This document shows, one piece after another, positions 41,814 to 49,864 of a DNA stretch of 64,000 bases. Under the pieces are notes generated by a model. That model saw nothing but the letters and a program-made list of their open reading frames with translations, was not told the DNA's origin and searched no databases. The position numbers and the translations under genes were made by a program. Every line of letters begins with the position of its first letter. Within the stretch, counting starts at the first letter, position 1. The stretch comes from CAZUGO01 sp964619935. GTDB taxonomy: Bacteria > Planctomycetota > Phycisphaerae > UBA1845 > CAIVHJ01. The stretch covers positions 1 to 64,000 of the forward strand of contig CAZUGO010000100.1 in NCBI GenBank assembly GCA_964619935.1, in the 5' to 3' direction.

Positions 41814-42386
41814 ATGGCCGTGGATCGCTGCAGCATGATGCAGGTGAATGTTATCGGCGGAGTGGTGGTCTGCCTGGGCATTGCCATGACCGTCTGGTTC
41901 GGCGCCTTGAACACCCGCTCGGCTGCCAGCGAACTCAGCCAGATCATCGATCAGCAGATCAGCCTGCAGACCGAGCACTCCAAGTTGCAGAAGAAGATCG
42001 GCAGCTATGCCCTGGAATGGGAGCAACTCAAGGAGCAGGCCGAGCGGCAGGGCAACCTGGACACCCAGGATCCGCCGGAGGTCCGCCTGCGGACGATCCG
42101 GCAGATGGCCGAGGGCCACGGGTGGCGCAACATCGGCATCATGCCGGTGCAGTGGCGCCGCGTGGCCGACGTTGCCGAGCAGACCTTCAGCGTAACCGCG
42201 GAAGCCCCTTATGCCCAGTTCTTGCTCTTCCTGAGGGCCTTCGAGTCCAGCTCCATCTGGGCGGACATCAGCCACCTGGCAGTCAGCCCCCTGCCCAAGG
42301 ATCATCTCGACAAGCCGCAGCAGTGCCGCCTGGAGATCACCTTGAACTTCTACTCCAGTTTCGAGCCGGAGGCCAAGACGCTGTGA
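41814..42386 (+). CDS. pilO: PilO-like inner-membrane alignment protein
   Basis: 190 residues with one N-terminal transmembrane helix (about 10-30), a coiled coil (about 38-80) and a C-terminal ferredoxin-like domain with FSVTAEAPYAQFLLFLRAFE, the typical PilO strand-helix. It heterodimerises with PilN in the periplasm. The assignment rests on this motif plus the M-N-O order. Confidence 0.82.
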   Translation: MAVDRCSMMQVNVIGGVVVCLGIAMTVWFGALNTRSAASELSQIIDQQISLQTEHSKLQKKIGSYALEWEQLKEQAERQGNLDTQDPPEVRLRTIRQMAEGHGWRNIGIMPVQWRRVADVAEQTFSVTAEAPYAQFLLFLRAFESSSIWADISHLAVSPLPKDHLDKPQQCRLEITLNFYSSFEPEAKTL

Positions 42387-42414
42387 ACTCAGGGCCATTC
42401 GAGGAGCACCGCGC

Positions 42415-42951
42415 GTGAACGCCGCCAAGAGGAGAGTCTACCTGACCGCCTTCCTGATTGCCGTCCTCGGCTTGGTGCTGGACCGCTTCATGATCGGCGT
42501 TCCGCGGGAGTCGGCGGCCGGCCTGGCGCTGGATCCCGACGACATCGAGGCCGGTCCGGAATCCTATGTCCGGCTCCGTCATCTGGCGCTGCAGGTGGTC
42601 TTTCCGGAATCATTCCCGGAAGTGGACTGGTCGCGCCGGCCGCGCGATCCGTTTGATCTGCCGCCGGACATTGCCGCCCGCCGGGACCAGCGGCTGGCGG
42701 GTGGGCGGGTCACTGAGACCCCCCGGCGGGTTCGCGGCCCGGGCGAAGCCCCCCGGATGGCCGAGTTCCTGCGAAAGCACCAGCTCAACGGCGTTTTTGT
42801 GGGCGATGGGGCCCGGGCGATCATCGATGGCGTCATCCTGGAGGTCGGCAAGTCGCACGACGGTGCCGAACTCATCGAGGTTCGCGGCAACCGGGCAGCG
42901 TTTCGCTGCGCCGACGGAGTGGCCGTGCTCAAGGTCGACGGTTCGGATTGA
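42415..42951 (+). CDS. PilP/GspB-like periplasmic protein
   Basis: 178 residues from a GTG. One transmembrane helix (about 8-27), a proline/arginine-rich linker, and a small C-terminal beta domain: FLRKHQLNGVFVGDGARAIID, VILEVG, and AAFRCADGVAVLKV. This resembles the HR domain of GspB/GspC and PilP, which connects the inner-membrane complex to the secretin. The position after pilO fits pilP. It is the last gene of the first machine; neither pilins nor a secretin follow. Confidence 0.65.
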   Translation: MNAAKRRVYLTAFLIAVLGLVLDRFMIGVPRESAAGLALDPDDIEAGPESYVRLRHLALQVVFPESFPEVDWSRRPRDPFDLPPDIAARRDQRLAGGRVTETPRRVRGPGEAPRMAEFLRKHQLNGVFVGDGARAIIDGVILEVGKSHDGAELIEVRGNRAAFRCADGVAVLKVDGSD

Positions 42952-42996
42952 TCGCCGGGTTGACCCTGCGGGGCGGCGCTGCGTATCCTGCAGGGG

Positions 42997-43509
42997 ATGC
43001 AGGGTCCTGTCCGTTCATCTTTTTCATCTGCCGAGCCTGATCCTACGGTGCATCCACTGGGGCCGTTGTGGCGCTCCCGACCCGCGTGCGGCAGTGACCG
43101 CTGGTTTGCCGCGGCGCTGGCGCTGGCCTGCGGCGGCGTGCTTGCCGTCGCGCTCTGGCTGCGGCCGGATGACCGGGGTTGGGGTACCCACGAACAACTG
43201 GGCTTGCCGTCGTGTGCGGCGGTGCGGTTATTCGGGTTTCCCTGTCCAACCTGCGGGATGACCACCGGGTTTGCCCACGCCGTCCGCGGACAGTGGGTCC
43301 GGGCCTTCACCGCACAACCGTTCGCGCTGCTGCTGGCCGTGGTCACGGCGGCGCTGGGGCTGCTGGCCGCCCAGTCGGCGGTCCGCGGGCGCATCTGGTC
43401 GCTGAACTGGTACCGCATCCCGCCGAACCGGGTGCTGATCGTGGGGTTGCTGTTGTTTGTCGCCGCCTGGGTGTTCAAAGTGGTCGGCCATTTGGCGCAG
43501 TACCCGTAG
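42997..43509 (+). CDS. DUF2752 membrane protein
   Basis: 170 residues with three hydrophobic segments (about 38-55, 105-125 and 148-166). The FPCPTCGMTTGFAHAVRGQW motif, with its CPxCG pair, followed by AQPFALLLAV, is diagnostic of DUF2752, a small membrane family of unknown function. It is 45 bp after the PilP-like gene, so possibly cotranscribed. Confidence 0.85.
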   Translation: MQGPVRSSFSSAEPDPTVHPLGPLWRSRPACGSDRWFAAALALACGGVLAVALWLRPDDRGWGTHEQLGLPSCAAVRLFGFPCPTCGMTTGFAHAVRGQWVRAFTAQPFALLLAVVTAALGLLAAQSAVRGRIWSLNWYRIPPNRVLIVGLLLFVAAWVFKVVGHLAQYP

Positions 43510-43567
43510 TTGCAGTATAGTGGCGACTTTCCAACCCCGAAGTCCTCCTGCAAGCGAGAGTTGATTC

Positions 43568-44215
43568 ATGGTCCGGCAAGGCACGTTTCACCGCCTCTGG
43601 TGCAGCCAACTCTGCGGCTGTCTCCTGTGGGGCGCCGCGGGATGCAACTGGCTCAAGCCGCTGGCGTTCGTGTTGCCCGAGCCGAAGCAGACCATCACGG
43701 CGGAGTTTTCACACCTGGAAGGCGCCGTGGCGGTGGTCACCTGGGTTCCTCCTGAGACGCTGTACGAGTACCCCAACGCCCGCCTCGAGGTCAGCGCCCA
43801 CGTGGTCAGCCATCTGCAGGCCAACGTGGACCGGGCGTTGCACTTCGCCGATGTCATGGCGGTAGAGGCCTACATCGAGGAGACCGGGATGCGCGCCGTC
43901 GACCCCGAGGCCGTGGCCGGCCGCTTCGATGCCCGCTACGTGGTTTACCTGGAAGTCCTGGAGTTCGACATTCGCGATCCTCAAGTGCCGGAGTTCTTGC
44001 AGGGTCGCATCCGGGCCTCGGTGGTGGTCTATGACCTCAGCGATCCCGACATGCCGCCGCGAACCTACGATCTGGAGCCGGTGGCCGTGCTGGTGCCGGA
44101 GCACCCGGTGCGCTTCAGTCAGTCCAATGCCCTGGTGGTACGCAAGGCCGCCTACGACACCTTCGCCGGCAAGGTGGCCATGAAGTTCTACGACCACGAG
44201 GAGGTCATCCGGTGA
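43568..44215 (+). CDS. Putative lipoprotein, first of a tandem pair
   Basis: 215 residues. Lipoprotein signal with lipobox AAGC (Cys26). The body begins KQTITAEFSHLEGAVAVVTWVP and includes RFDARYVVYLEVLEFDIR. The next gene encodes a divergent paralogue with the same layout (VTAEFTLTTDPLLVLVDDDMELVTWLP, then GATQVLWIQVRDFHAR). No named family is recognised. The 'A-x-x-V-x-W-V' strand and the two-layer pattern suggest a periplasmic binding or assembly factor (inference). It overlaps the following gene by 4 bp. Confidence 0.72.
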   Translation: MVRQGTFHRLWCSQLCGCLLWGAAGCNWLKPLAFVLPEPKQTITAEFSHLEGAVAVVTWVPPETLYEYPNARLEVSAHVVSHLQANVDRALHFADVMAVEAYIEETGMRAVDPEAVAGRFDARYVVYLEVLEFDIRDPQVPEFLQGRIRASVVVYDLSDPDMPPRTYDLEPVAVLVPEHPVRFSQSNALVVRKAAYDTFAGKVAMKFYDHEEVIR

Positions 44216-44853
44216 GCCGCCGCTGCGTGCGGCCCTTGGTCCTGCTGGCGCTGTGTGGTGCCTGCGGCTGCGGAGAGACCTTCGGAGGATTGTTCTATTA
44301 CCTCAACCTGTTGCCCAAGCGCAAGGTCACGGCCGAATTCACCCTGACCACCGATCCGCTACTGGTCCTGGTCGACGATGACATGGAATTGGTCACCTGG
44401 CTGCCGGCGCGCGATCGGCTGGTGGACGACTTGGCTTTGCGGCTCCGCGAGGCCGGGGCCAACGCCCGGGTGATTCCCAGCCAGACCGTCAACGCCCTGC
44501 GGCAAATGGATCCAACCTACGAGGAGCGGTCGATTCAGGAAATTGGTCGCAAGGCGGGTGCCACCCAGGTGCTCTGGATTCAAGTGCGCGATTTCCACGC
44601 CCGAACCGAGATTCAGACCATCCTGCGGGCGGCCCGGTTCACCGCCCGGCTGAAGGTTTTCGACCCCGCCGCCGAGCACAAGTCCGACATGCGCCTGTGG
44701 CCTGACGATCGCGAGGGTTACCTGGTCACCGTGGAGAAGAGCGCGGGCGAATTGCAGGGACTGGACTCCGATGAAGCGGTGGCCCGGATGTTGGTCAAGG
44801 AGATGGCCGACCAGATCGCCAAGTTGTTTTACGAGCACACCCTCGACGAGTGA
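44212..44853 (+). CDS. Putative lipoprotein, second of a tandem pair
   Basis: 213 residues from a GTG overlapping the previous stop. Lipobox ACGC places the modified Cys at residue 20. It is paralogous to the preceding protein: same signal type, same VTAEF and VTWLP strands, and the same helix-strand-helix order through IQEIGRKAGATQVLWIQV. Retention of two adjacent copies suggests a heterodimer or paired function (inference). Confidence 0.72.
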   Translation: MSRRCVRPLVLLALCGACGCGETFGGLFYYLNLLPKRKVTAEFTLTTDPLLVLVDDDMELVTWLPARDRLVDDLALRLREAGANARVIPSQTVNALRQMDPTYEERSIQEIGRKAGATQVLWIQVRDFHARTEIQTILRAARFTARLKVFDPAAEHKSDMRLWPDDREGYLVTVEKSAGELQGLDSDEAVARMLVKEMADQIAKLFYEHTLDE

Positions 44854-44886
44854 GTTCGCCGGCCCTTCGGTGCCGCACGCTGAGCC

Positions 44887-46020
44887 ATGCCACGGATTCT
44901 GCACCTCATTGACCGCGTTGATTTCGACGAACTGCAGGTGGCCCTGGGACCGCTATTGCAGATGCTTCCGGCCGCCGCCTGCGGGCAAGCGGTCGCGGCC
45001 ATCGCCGGCAAGCGGGCCGATTTTGCCTCGATCCTGGTTTCTGCAGTCGGTCGGGCGCCGCTGCGTTTTGGATTGCCATTCAGCAACGCACCGGCGGTTC
45101 GGCGGCTGGTGGACGAGCAGGGCATCGATCTGATCCATGCCTGGAGCATTCGAGCGGCGGCCTGCGCGGCGCTGGCGACCCCCCCACGGCTTCCGCTGGC
45201 GCTGAGCGTCTGGGATCCGCAGATCACCCCGACCCAGGCCCGGTCGTTGTTGATCCTTCGGGAGCGTCCGGCCTTCGGAGCGCTGGCTGCCAATGCGGTG
45301 ACCCAGCGGCGTCTGATCGAGCGAGGCGTTCCGCGGGAGCGGACCGCCGTGGTGCGACCAGGCGTGTCATTTGCCACGATCAACCAGGCACGGGCCGACG
45401 CCGCCCTGCGGCGGAGCCTGGGGCTCACCGCCGAACACACCGTGATGGTCCTGCCGGGTCCGCCGTCGGTCCGTGGCAACCAGTTGCACGCGGTTATGAT
45501 CGCCGAAATCGTGCACCGCTTTGTGCCGGGCCTGGTGGTGCTGTTGCCGGGCTGCTCGGCCGAGCAGCGCAAGATCATGCACTACGCCCGATTGTCGTCC
45601 TCGACGCTCCCGGTGATTGCCACGGAAAGCCGCTGCACCCCGCAACAATTGCTGGGCATCGCCGATATCCTGGTGATGCTTCCGCGGGGCGACGTGCCTA
45701 CCACGCTGGTGGCCTGGGCCATGGCATCCGGGGTGCCACTGTTCGGCAGCGCGGTATATTGCATTGCCGAATTCATCGCCGACGGCCACAATGGGCACCT
45801 GGTCAAGCTGGGCCAGCCCATGCAGGCGGCGCGCAAGTTGCTCGAGACCCTCAGGTCGCGCGTGGGGAATGCGGCAGTGTACGATCGGGCACGGGCGCAG
45901 GCCTTCGAGTGCTTCGGGAAGCGGCGCTACGTCGATCAAGTCCGACAAGTGCACGGGAACCTGCTGGAGGGCCGGTCAGCCGGGTCGGAACTGGTGGACT
46001 CGGCGATCGATGGGGCCTGA
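44887..46020 (+). CDS. GT-B type glycosyltransferase-like protein
   Basis: 377 residues. The Rossmann-like N-half (IDLIHAWSIRAAACAAL) and C-half (VMVLPGPPSVRGNQLHAV, then LLGIADILVMLPRGDVPTTLVAWAMA and SAVYCIAEFIADGHNGHLV) follow the GT4 plan. The usual E-x7-E acceptor motif is degenerate: GDVPTTLVAWAMASG replaces the E-G-x-P-x-x-L-x-E-A-M-A consensus, so activity is uncertain. It probably acts on surface polysaccharide. Confidence 0.75.
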   Translation: MPRILHLIDRVDFDELQVALGPLLQMLPAAACGQAVAAIAGKRADFASILVSAVGRAPLRFGLPFSNAPAVRRLVDEQGIDLIHAWSIRAAACAALATPPRLPLALSVWDPQITPTQARSLLILRERPAFGALAANAVTQRRLIERGVPRERTAVVRPGVSFATINQARADAALRRSLGLTAEHTVMVLPGPPSVRGNQLHAVMIAEIVHRFVPGLVVLLPGCSAEQRKIMHYARLSSSTLPVIATESRCTPQQLLGIADILVMLPRGDVPTTLVAWAMASGVPLFGSAVYCIAEFIADGHNGHLVKLGQPMQAARKLLETLRSRVGNAAVYDRARAQAFECFGKRRYVDQVRQVHGNLLEGRSAGSELVDSAIDGA

Positions 46021-46240
46021 GCCACCGCTCCGGGCGGCGCGGCCCCGGATTCGCCTTCTCGGTCGCGGCGCGGCGGGGGGGGGGCGGGCTGGCCGATAAC
46101 CGGTCGCCGGCGGCCCCGCAGCGGCGGCCAGACCGTTTTGCCGCAACCCGTGATCCGATGTAGGGTACAAGGAGCGTGCGGGGTCGCGGTCTGGAAGGAC
46201 CTCACTGCGGGCAGCGATCTGGCAGCGGAGAAAGCAATCC
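46021..46240. other. Spacer with a G10 tract
   Basis: 220 bp without a gene. A run of ten G (46075-46084) lies 55 bp after the glycosyltransferase stop, and a GGCCGATAACCGGTCGCC-type dyad follows. The tract is outside any supported gene. Confidence 0.35.
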
Positions 46241-47914
46241 ATGAGCATCGGTGATCTACTGCTGAAGAAAGGGGACGTCACGGCTGAGCAGTTGGAAGCC
46301 GCCCAGGCGGCCCGCGCCGGCCACGACGAGCCCATCGAGAAGACTCTGGTCCGCATGGGCTTCGTCAAGGAGCAGTGCGTGCTCAAGGTCGTCGGCGAGC
46401 AGATGTCGCTGCCGGTGGTCGATCTGGCCGACATCGTCATCGACAAGCAGTTGCTCAAGTCCGTCCCGGCCAAGCTGGTCCATCGTTACGGGCTGATTCC
46501 CATCGCACAGAAAAACGGCACCATTACGGTGGCGACTTCTCGACCGCACGATTTGTATGCGTTCGACGAGCTGCGGATGATCACGCGCCGGGAGATCAAG
46601 ATCGCCCTGGCGCCCGAACCCGAGATCAGTCGCCTGATTCGTCAATACTACGGGGTGGGCGGCTCGACCATCGAGGAGATGGTCGGCGAAGAAACGGACG
46701 TCGAGATCCTCAGCGACTCCATCGACGAGTCGGGTGATGCCATCGATCAGGCTCAGGAAGCCACGGTGGTCAAGCTGGTCAACGAGATTCTGATCGAGGC
46801 CATCCGTGACCGAGCCACCGACGTGCACATCGAGCCCTACGACAAGTTGCTGCAGATTCGCTACCGCATCGACGGCGTGTTGCACAAGGCGCCGGTGCCG
46901 CCCGCCATTCAGCGGTTTCAGATGGCGATCATCAGCCGCATCAAGATTCTGGCCAGTTTGAACATCGCCGAGAAGCGCCTGCCGCAGGACGGTGGTTTCA
47001 AGATCAAGACCCAGGGCCGCGAGATCGACATTCGTGTCAGCATCATCCCCACGCCGTTCGGCGAGGCGGTGGTCATGCGGATCCTGGACAAGCAGTCGAC
47101 CTTGCTGTCACTCAAGAGCCTGGGCATGGCCGGGCCGGCCTTCGAGCGCTTCAGTGACCTGATCACCAAGCCGCACGGCATCCTGCTGGTGACCGGACCG
47201 ACCGGTTCCGGCAAGACCACAACACTGTACTCGGCCTTGAACATGATCAAGTCCGACACGGTCAAGATCCTGACCATTGAGGATCCCATCGAGTATTACC
47301 TCAACGGCATCAGCCAGGTGCAGGTCAACCACCGCATCGGCCTGGACTTCGCCCGCGGTTTGCGCAGTTTTCTGCGGCACGACCCCGACGTCATTCTGGT
47401 CGGTGAGATCCGCGACAAGGAAACGGCCGAAGTGGCCATCAACGCCTCGCTTACCGGTCACCTGGTGTTCAGCACCCTGCACACCAATGACGCGGTCAGC
47501 GCCAGTACCCGGTTGTTGGACATGGGCATCGAGCCGTTTTTGGTGAGCAGCACCGTGGAAGCGGTGATGGCCCAGCGGCTGATTCGGACCATCTGCACGC
47601 ACTGCAAGCAGCCGCTGGAATATGAACGCGGCCAGCTGCCCGCCGACTTCGAGCTGGGCGAGGGCGAGGTCCTGTACCACGGGACCGGCTGTCGCGAGTG
47701 TCGCGGCAGCGGCTACTCCGGGCGGCAGGGCATCTTCGAATTGCTGGTGCTCAACGACGAGATTCGCGACATGATTGTTCAGCGGGCCTCCGCCAGCCAG
47801 TTGCGAAAGGCGGGCCAGCGGAACGGCCTGCGTTTGCTCCGGGAGGACGGCTGGGACCAGGTCCGCGCCGGGGCGACCACCGTCGCGGAAGTGCTCCGCG
47901 TCAGCAAAGCCTGA
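46241..47914 (+). CDS. gspE: Type II secretion/type IV pilus assembly ATPase (second copy)
   Basis: 557 residues, GspE/PilB family, clearly paralogous to the copy at 37085. An N-terminal MshEN domain (about 1-140) is followed by ATDVHIEPY, Walker A GPTGSGKTT (319-327), Walker B DVILVGEIRD (383-392) and TGHLVFSTLHTND. The zinc cysteines are C452, C455, C484 and C487. It is the probable motor for the secretion operon beginning at 49865; the two are separated by the membrane protein gene at 48030. It ends without the acidic tail of the other copy. Confidence 0.95.
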   Translation: MSIGDLLLKKGDVTAEQLEAAQAARAGHDEPIEKTLVRMGFVKEQCVLKVVGEQMSLPVVDLADIVIDKQLLKSVPAKLVHRYGLIPIAQKNGTITVATSRPHDLYAFDELRMITRREIKIALAPEPEISRLIRQYYGVGGSTIEEMVGEETDVEILSDSIDESGDAIDQAQEATVVKLVNEILIEAIRDRATDVHIEPYDKLLQIRYRIDGVLHKAPVPPAIQRFQMAIISRIKILASLNIAEKRLPQDGGFKIKTQGREIDIRVSIIPTPFGEAVVMRILDKQSTLLSLKSLGMAGPAFERFSDLITKPHGILLVTGPTGSGKTTTLYSALNMIKSDTVKILTIEDPIEYYLNGISQVQVNHRIGLDFARGLRSFLRHDPDVILVGEIRDKETAEVAINASLTGHLVFSTLHTNDAVSASTRLLDMGIEPFLVSSTVEAVMAQRLIRTICTHCKQPLEYERGQLPADFELGEGEVLYHGTGCRECRGSGYSGRQGIFELLVLNDEIRDMIVQRASASQLRKAGQRNGLRLLREDGWDQVRAGATTVAEVLRVSKA

Positions 47915-48029
47915 AAAACCAGGACCCATGCCAGGACCGGCGGGCATATTGCAAGATGTTTGCCTGTCCTGATTCTTGCAGGGCGGCCGGCGGACCGATG
48001 AGTATCCAGGAGGGGGCCTGGAGGTTGCC

Positions 48030-49448
48030 GTGGTTGCCCTTCGCCCGACGTTAGCCCTATTCAACCGTGACAGCTCCAACCTGAGGTTTGGAGCGGTGGT
48101 GGGCATCTGGGCGGCCGTGCTGCTGGGCGCGGTGAACATCCGGGTGTTCCACAACGACAACATCCCGAACGTGCTGCTGCCGGTGAGCGTGTTGCGCGAC
48201 CGTGACCTGGAACTCAGCGAGTTCACGGCGGTGCTGGAGCGCGAACCGGAAGGCGAGCGCTACTGGGCGGTGCACAGCTCCAGCGGCACCTTCTCGAAGT
48301 ATCCGATCTGGACCGGCGTCCTGGCGGCGCCGTTGTTGGCCCCCGTGGCCGCCTGGTACGGGCAGACCACCAACGAGTATCTGTGGCTGGCCTGTGGTCG
48401 GTTGGTGGCGCTGGCATGCTCCGCCGCGTTCACCGGCATCCTGGCGTGCACCTTGCGGCGGCGGATGTCGGGCTGCTGGGCCATCCTGCTGTCCTTTTGT
48501 GCCGTGTTCGGCACGGCGCTGTGGCACCACCTTGGCAGCCATCTGACCAACCAGGTGCTTCCGAGCGTATGCCTGGCGGCCATCCTGGCACTACTGTTGC
48601 GCGGCCGCATGAACGCCCCGACGGCGCTGGGCGTGGGGTTGCTCGCTGGCTTGGCGGTGGCCGCCCGGCTGCCGGTGATTTTTGCCGCGGGCATGCCGCT
48701 GGGTGTGTTTGTGACTCGGCGCTGCTGGCGGCGGCTGATTCCGTGGGTGGCGCTCGGCGGGTTGGCGTTTCCGCTGCTCACCCTGTGGTACAACACCGCT
48801 GCCTTCGGGCACCCGCTACGCACCGGCTATTCGTTCTACCAGCAGGATGCCTTCAGCGGTGACCTGCTGCCTGGCGCGGCCGGCCTGTTGATCAGCCCCG
48901 CGTGCGGCCTGTTGTTTTACTCTCCGTTTCTGCTTGCCGGGTTGTGGGCCGGTTGGATGTGTGTGCGGGCGCCCGCCGGGCGGGATCATGATCTGGGCCG
49001 GTGGATCCTGGCGGGTGTTATCGGGCAGTGGTTGCTGTTCGCCCGCTGGTGGTGCTGGAACGGAGCCCTGACCTTTGGCTGTCGCATGATGATCGAGACC
49101 GTGCCGCTGCTGGTGGTGCTGATGGCCATCACCTGGCAGCACCGAGCTGGCACGGCGGCCGGCCGGCGCTTCTTGTGGATCAGCGGGGCCATGGCGGTGC
49201 TGCATCATGGAATCGGCACCGTGGCGTACGACGCAGTCGCCCCGGACAATCCGCTGAAACCGGACTGGGATTGGACTGCGGACTTCATCGTGTTGTATGT
49301 GCAGCGGTTTGGCCTAGCCGAGTGCGCCGGCGATCTGCTCCGTTGCGGCGGTCTGTTTGCCGCGGTGCTGGGGATCGGAGGGTATCTGGCCAGCCGCTTC
49401 TTTGTGCCCGGCGAGTCGGAGTCCGAGGCGGTCGCCTTGAGCACCTGA
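48030..49448 (+). CDS. Polytopic membrane protein, possible GT-C glycosyltransferase
   Basis: 472 residues from GTG 48030, which has TGGAGG 6 nt upstream; the frame extends back to 47976. About ten hydrophobic segments cover most of the length. An early loop after the first helix contains the acidic stretch NIRVFHNDNIPN and later RDRDLELSEF, followed by HSSSGTFSKYPIWTG. This resembles the first loop of dolichyl-phosphate-mannose-type (GT-C) transferases, but no decisive motif is visible. It lies between the ATPase and platform genes of the secretion system. Confidence 0.65.
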   Translation: MVALRPTLALFNRDSSNLRFGAVVGIWAAVLLGAVNIRVFHNDNIPNVLLPVSVLRDRDLELSEFTAVLEREPEGERYWAVHSSSGTFSKYPIWTGVLAAPLLAPVAAWYGQTTNEYLWLACGRLVALACSAAFTGILACTLRRRMSGCWAILLSFCAVFGTALWHHLGSHLTNQVLPSVCLAAILALLLRGRMNAPTALGVGLLAGLAVAARLPVIFAAGMPLGVFVTRRCWRRLIPWVALGGLAFPLLTLWYNTAAFGHPLRTGYSFYQQDAFSGDLLPGAAGLLISPACGLLFYSPFLLAGLWAGWMCVRAPAGRDHDLGRWILAGVIGQWLLFARWWCWNGALTFGCRMMIETVPLLVVLMAITWQHRAGTAAGRRFLWISGAMAVLHHGIGTVAYDAVAPDNPLKPDWDWTADFIVLYVQRFGLAECAGDLLRCGGLFAAVLGIGGYLASRFFVPGESESEAVALST

Positions 49449-49671
49449 CGGTGCGTACGGTCCTGATCTTCCCCCGGCAAGCGCCCTGCGGCACGTCCGG
49501 TCTTCAAGTCGCGCTGCTCCCCATAACTCGGGTTTTTCAAAGAACATGTGGACTGGACGACGGGGGTCGCCGCTGCGCCTCACAGGTCGGCGTCGGGCGG
49601 ATTGACTGCAATCGGCGGCCGACGAGCGCCGTATAAGGGGCGTGGATGAGGAATCCGCGGGAATGTTCGCG
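49449..49671. other. Spacer upstream of the secretion operon promoter
   Basis: 223 bp with no gene or clear terminator. It is followed by the promoter at 49672-49700. Confidence 0.3.
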
Positions 49672-49700
49672 TTGACATAACCTTGTGCGGGCGATACGTT
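49672..49700 (+). promoter_or_regulatory. Sigma-70-like promoter of the type II secretion operon
   Basis: A perfect -35 TTGACA (49672-49677), exactly 17 bp, then TACGTT (49695-49700, matching TAnnnT). A transcript would start near 49707 and cover the short ORF at 49721 and the operon from 49865. Confidence 0.6.
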
Positions 49701-49720
49701 AATCGCCAAAGGAGACCAGG

Positions 49721-49861
49721 ATGGGCTCAGGCAGCGCGGCAGCGGACCAGGGTGGGTCGGTCATTTCCCGAATAGACTACCATTATTATAGGACCTGTGT
49801 GAGCGGCCGGTGCGCCGCTGCCGCCCGGGCTGGGCGCTTCGGGCTGCTGAATGGGTGCTGA
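49721..49861 (+). CDS. Possible 46-residue leader ORF of the secretion operon
   Basis: The ATG at 49721 has an AAAGGAG site 7 nt upstream and sits just after the promoter at 49672. The frame ends with TGA at 49861, three bases before the gspF ATG, which has no ribosome site of its own. The product starts MGSGSAAADQGG and contains DYHYYRTC; no family is recognised. It may be a leader whose translation couples to gspF. Confidence 0.4.
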   Translation: MGSGSAAADQGGSVISRIDYHYYRTCVSGRCAAAARAGRFGLLNGC

Positions 49862-49864
49862 GCC

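Noticed and set aside
46075..46084. G10 tract as a phase-variation switch for the glycosyltransferase
   Set aside because: The tract lies 55 bp after the stop codon, so slippage would not change the protein; only an effect on a transcript end is conceivable.
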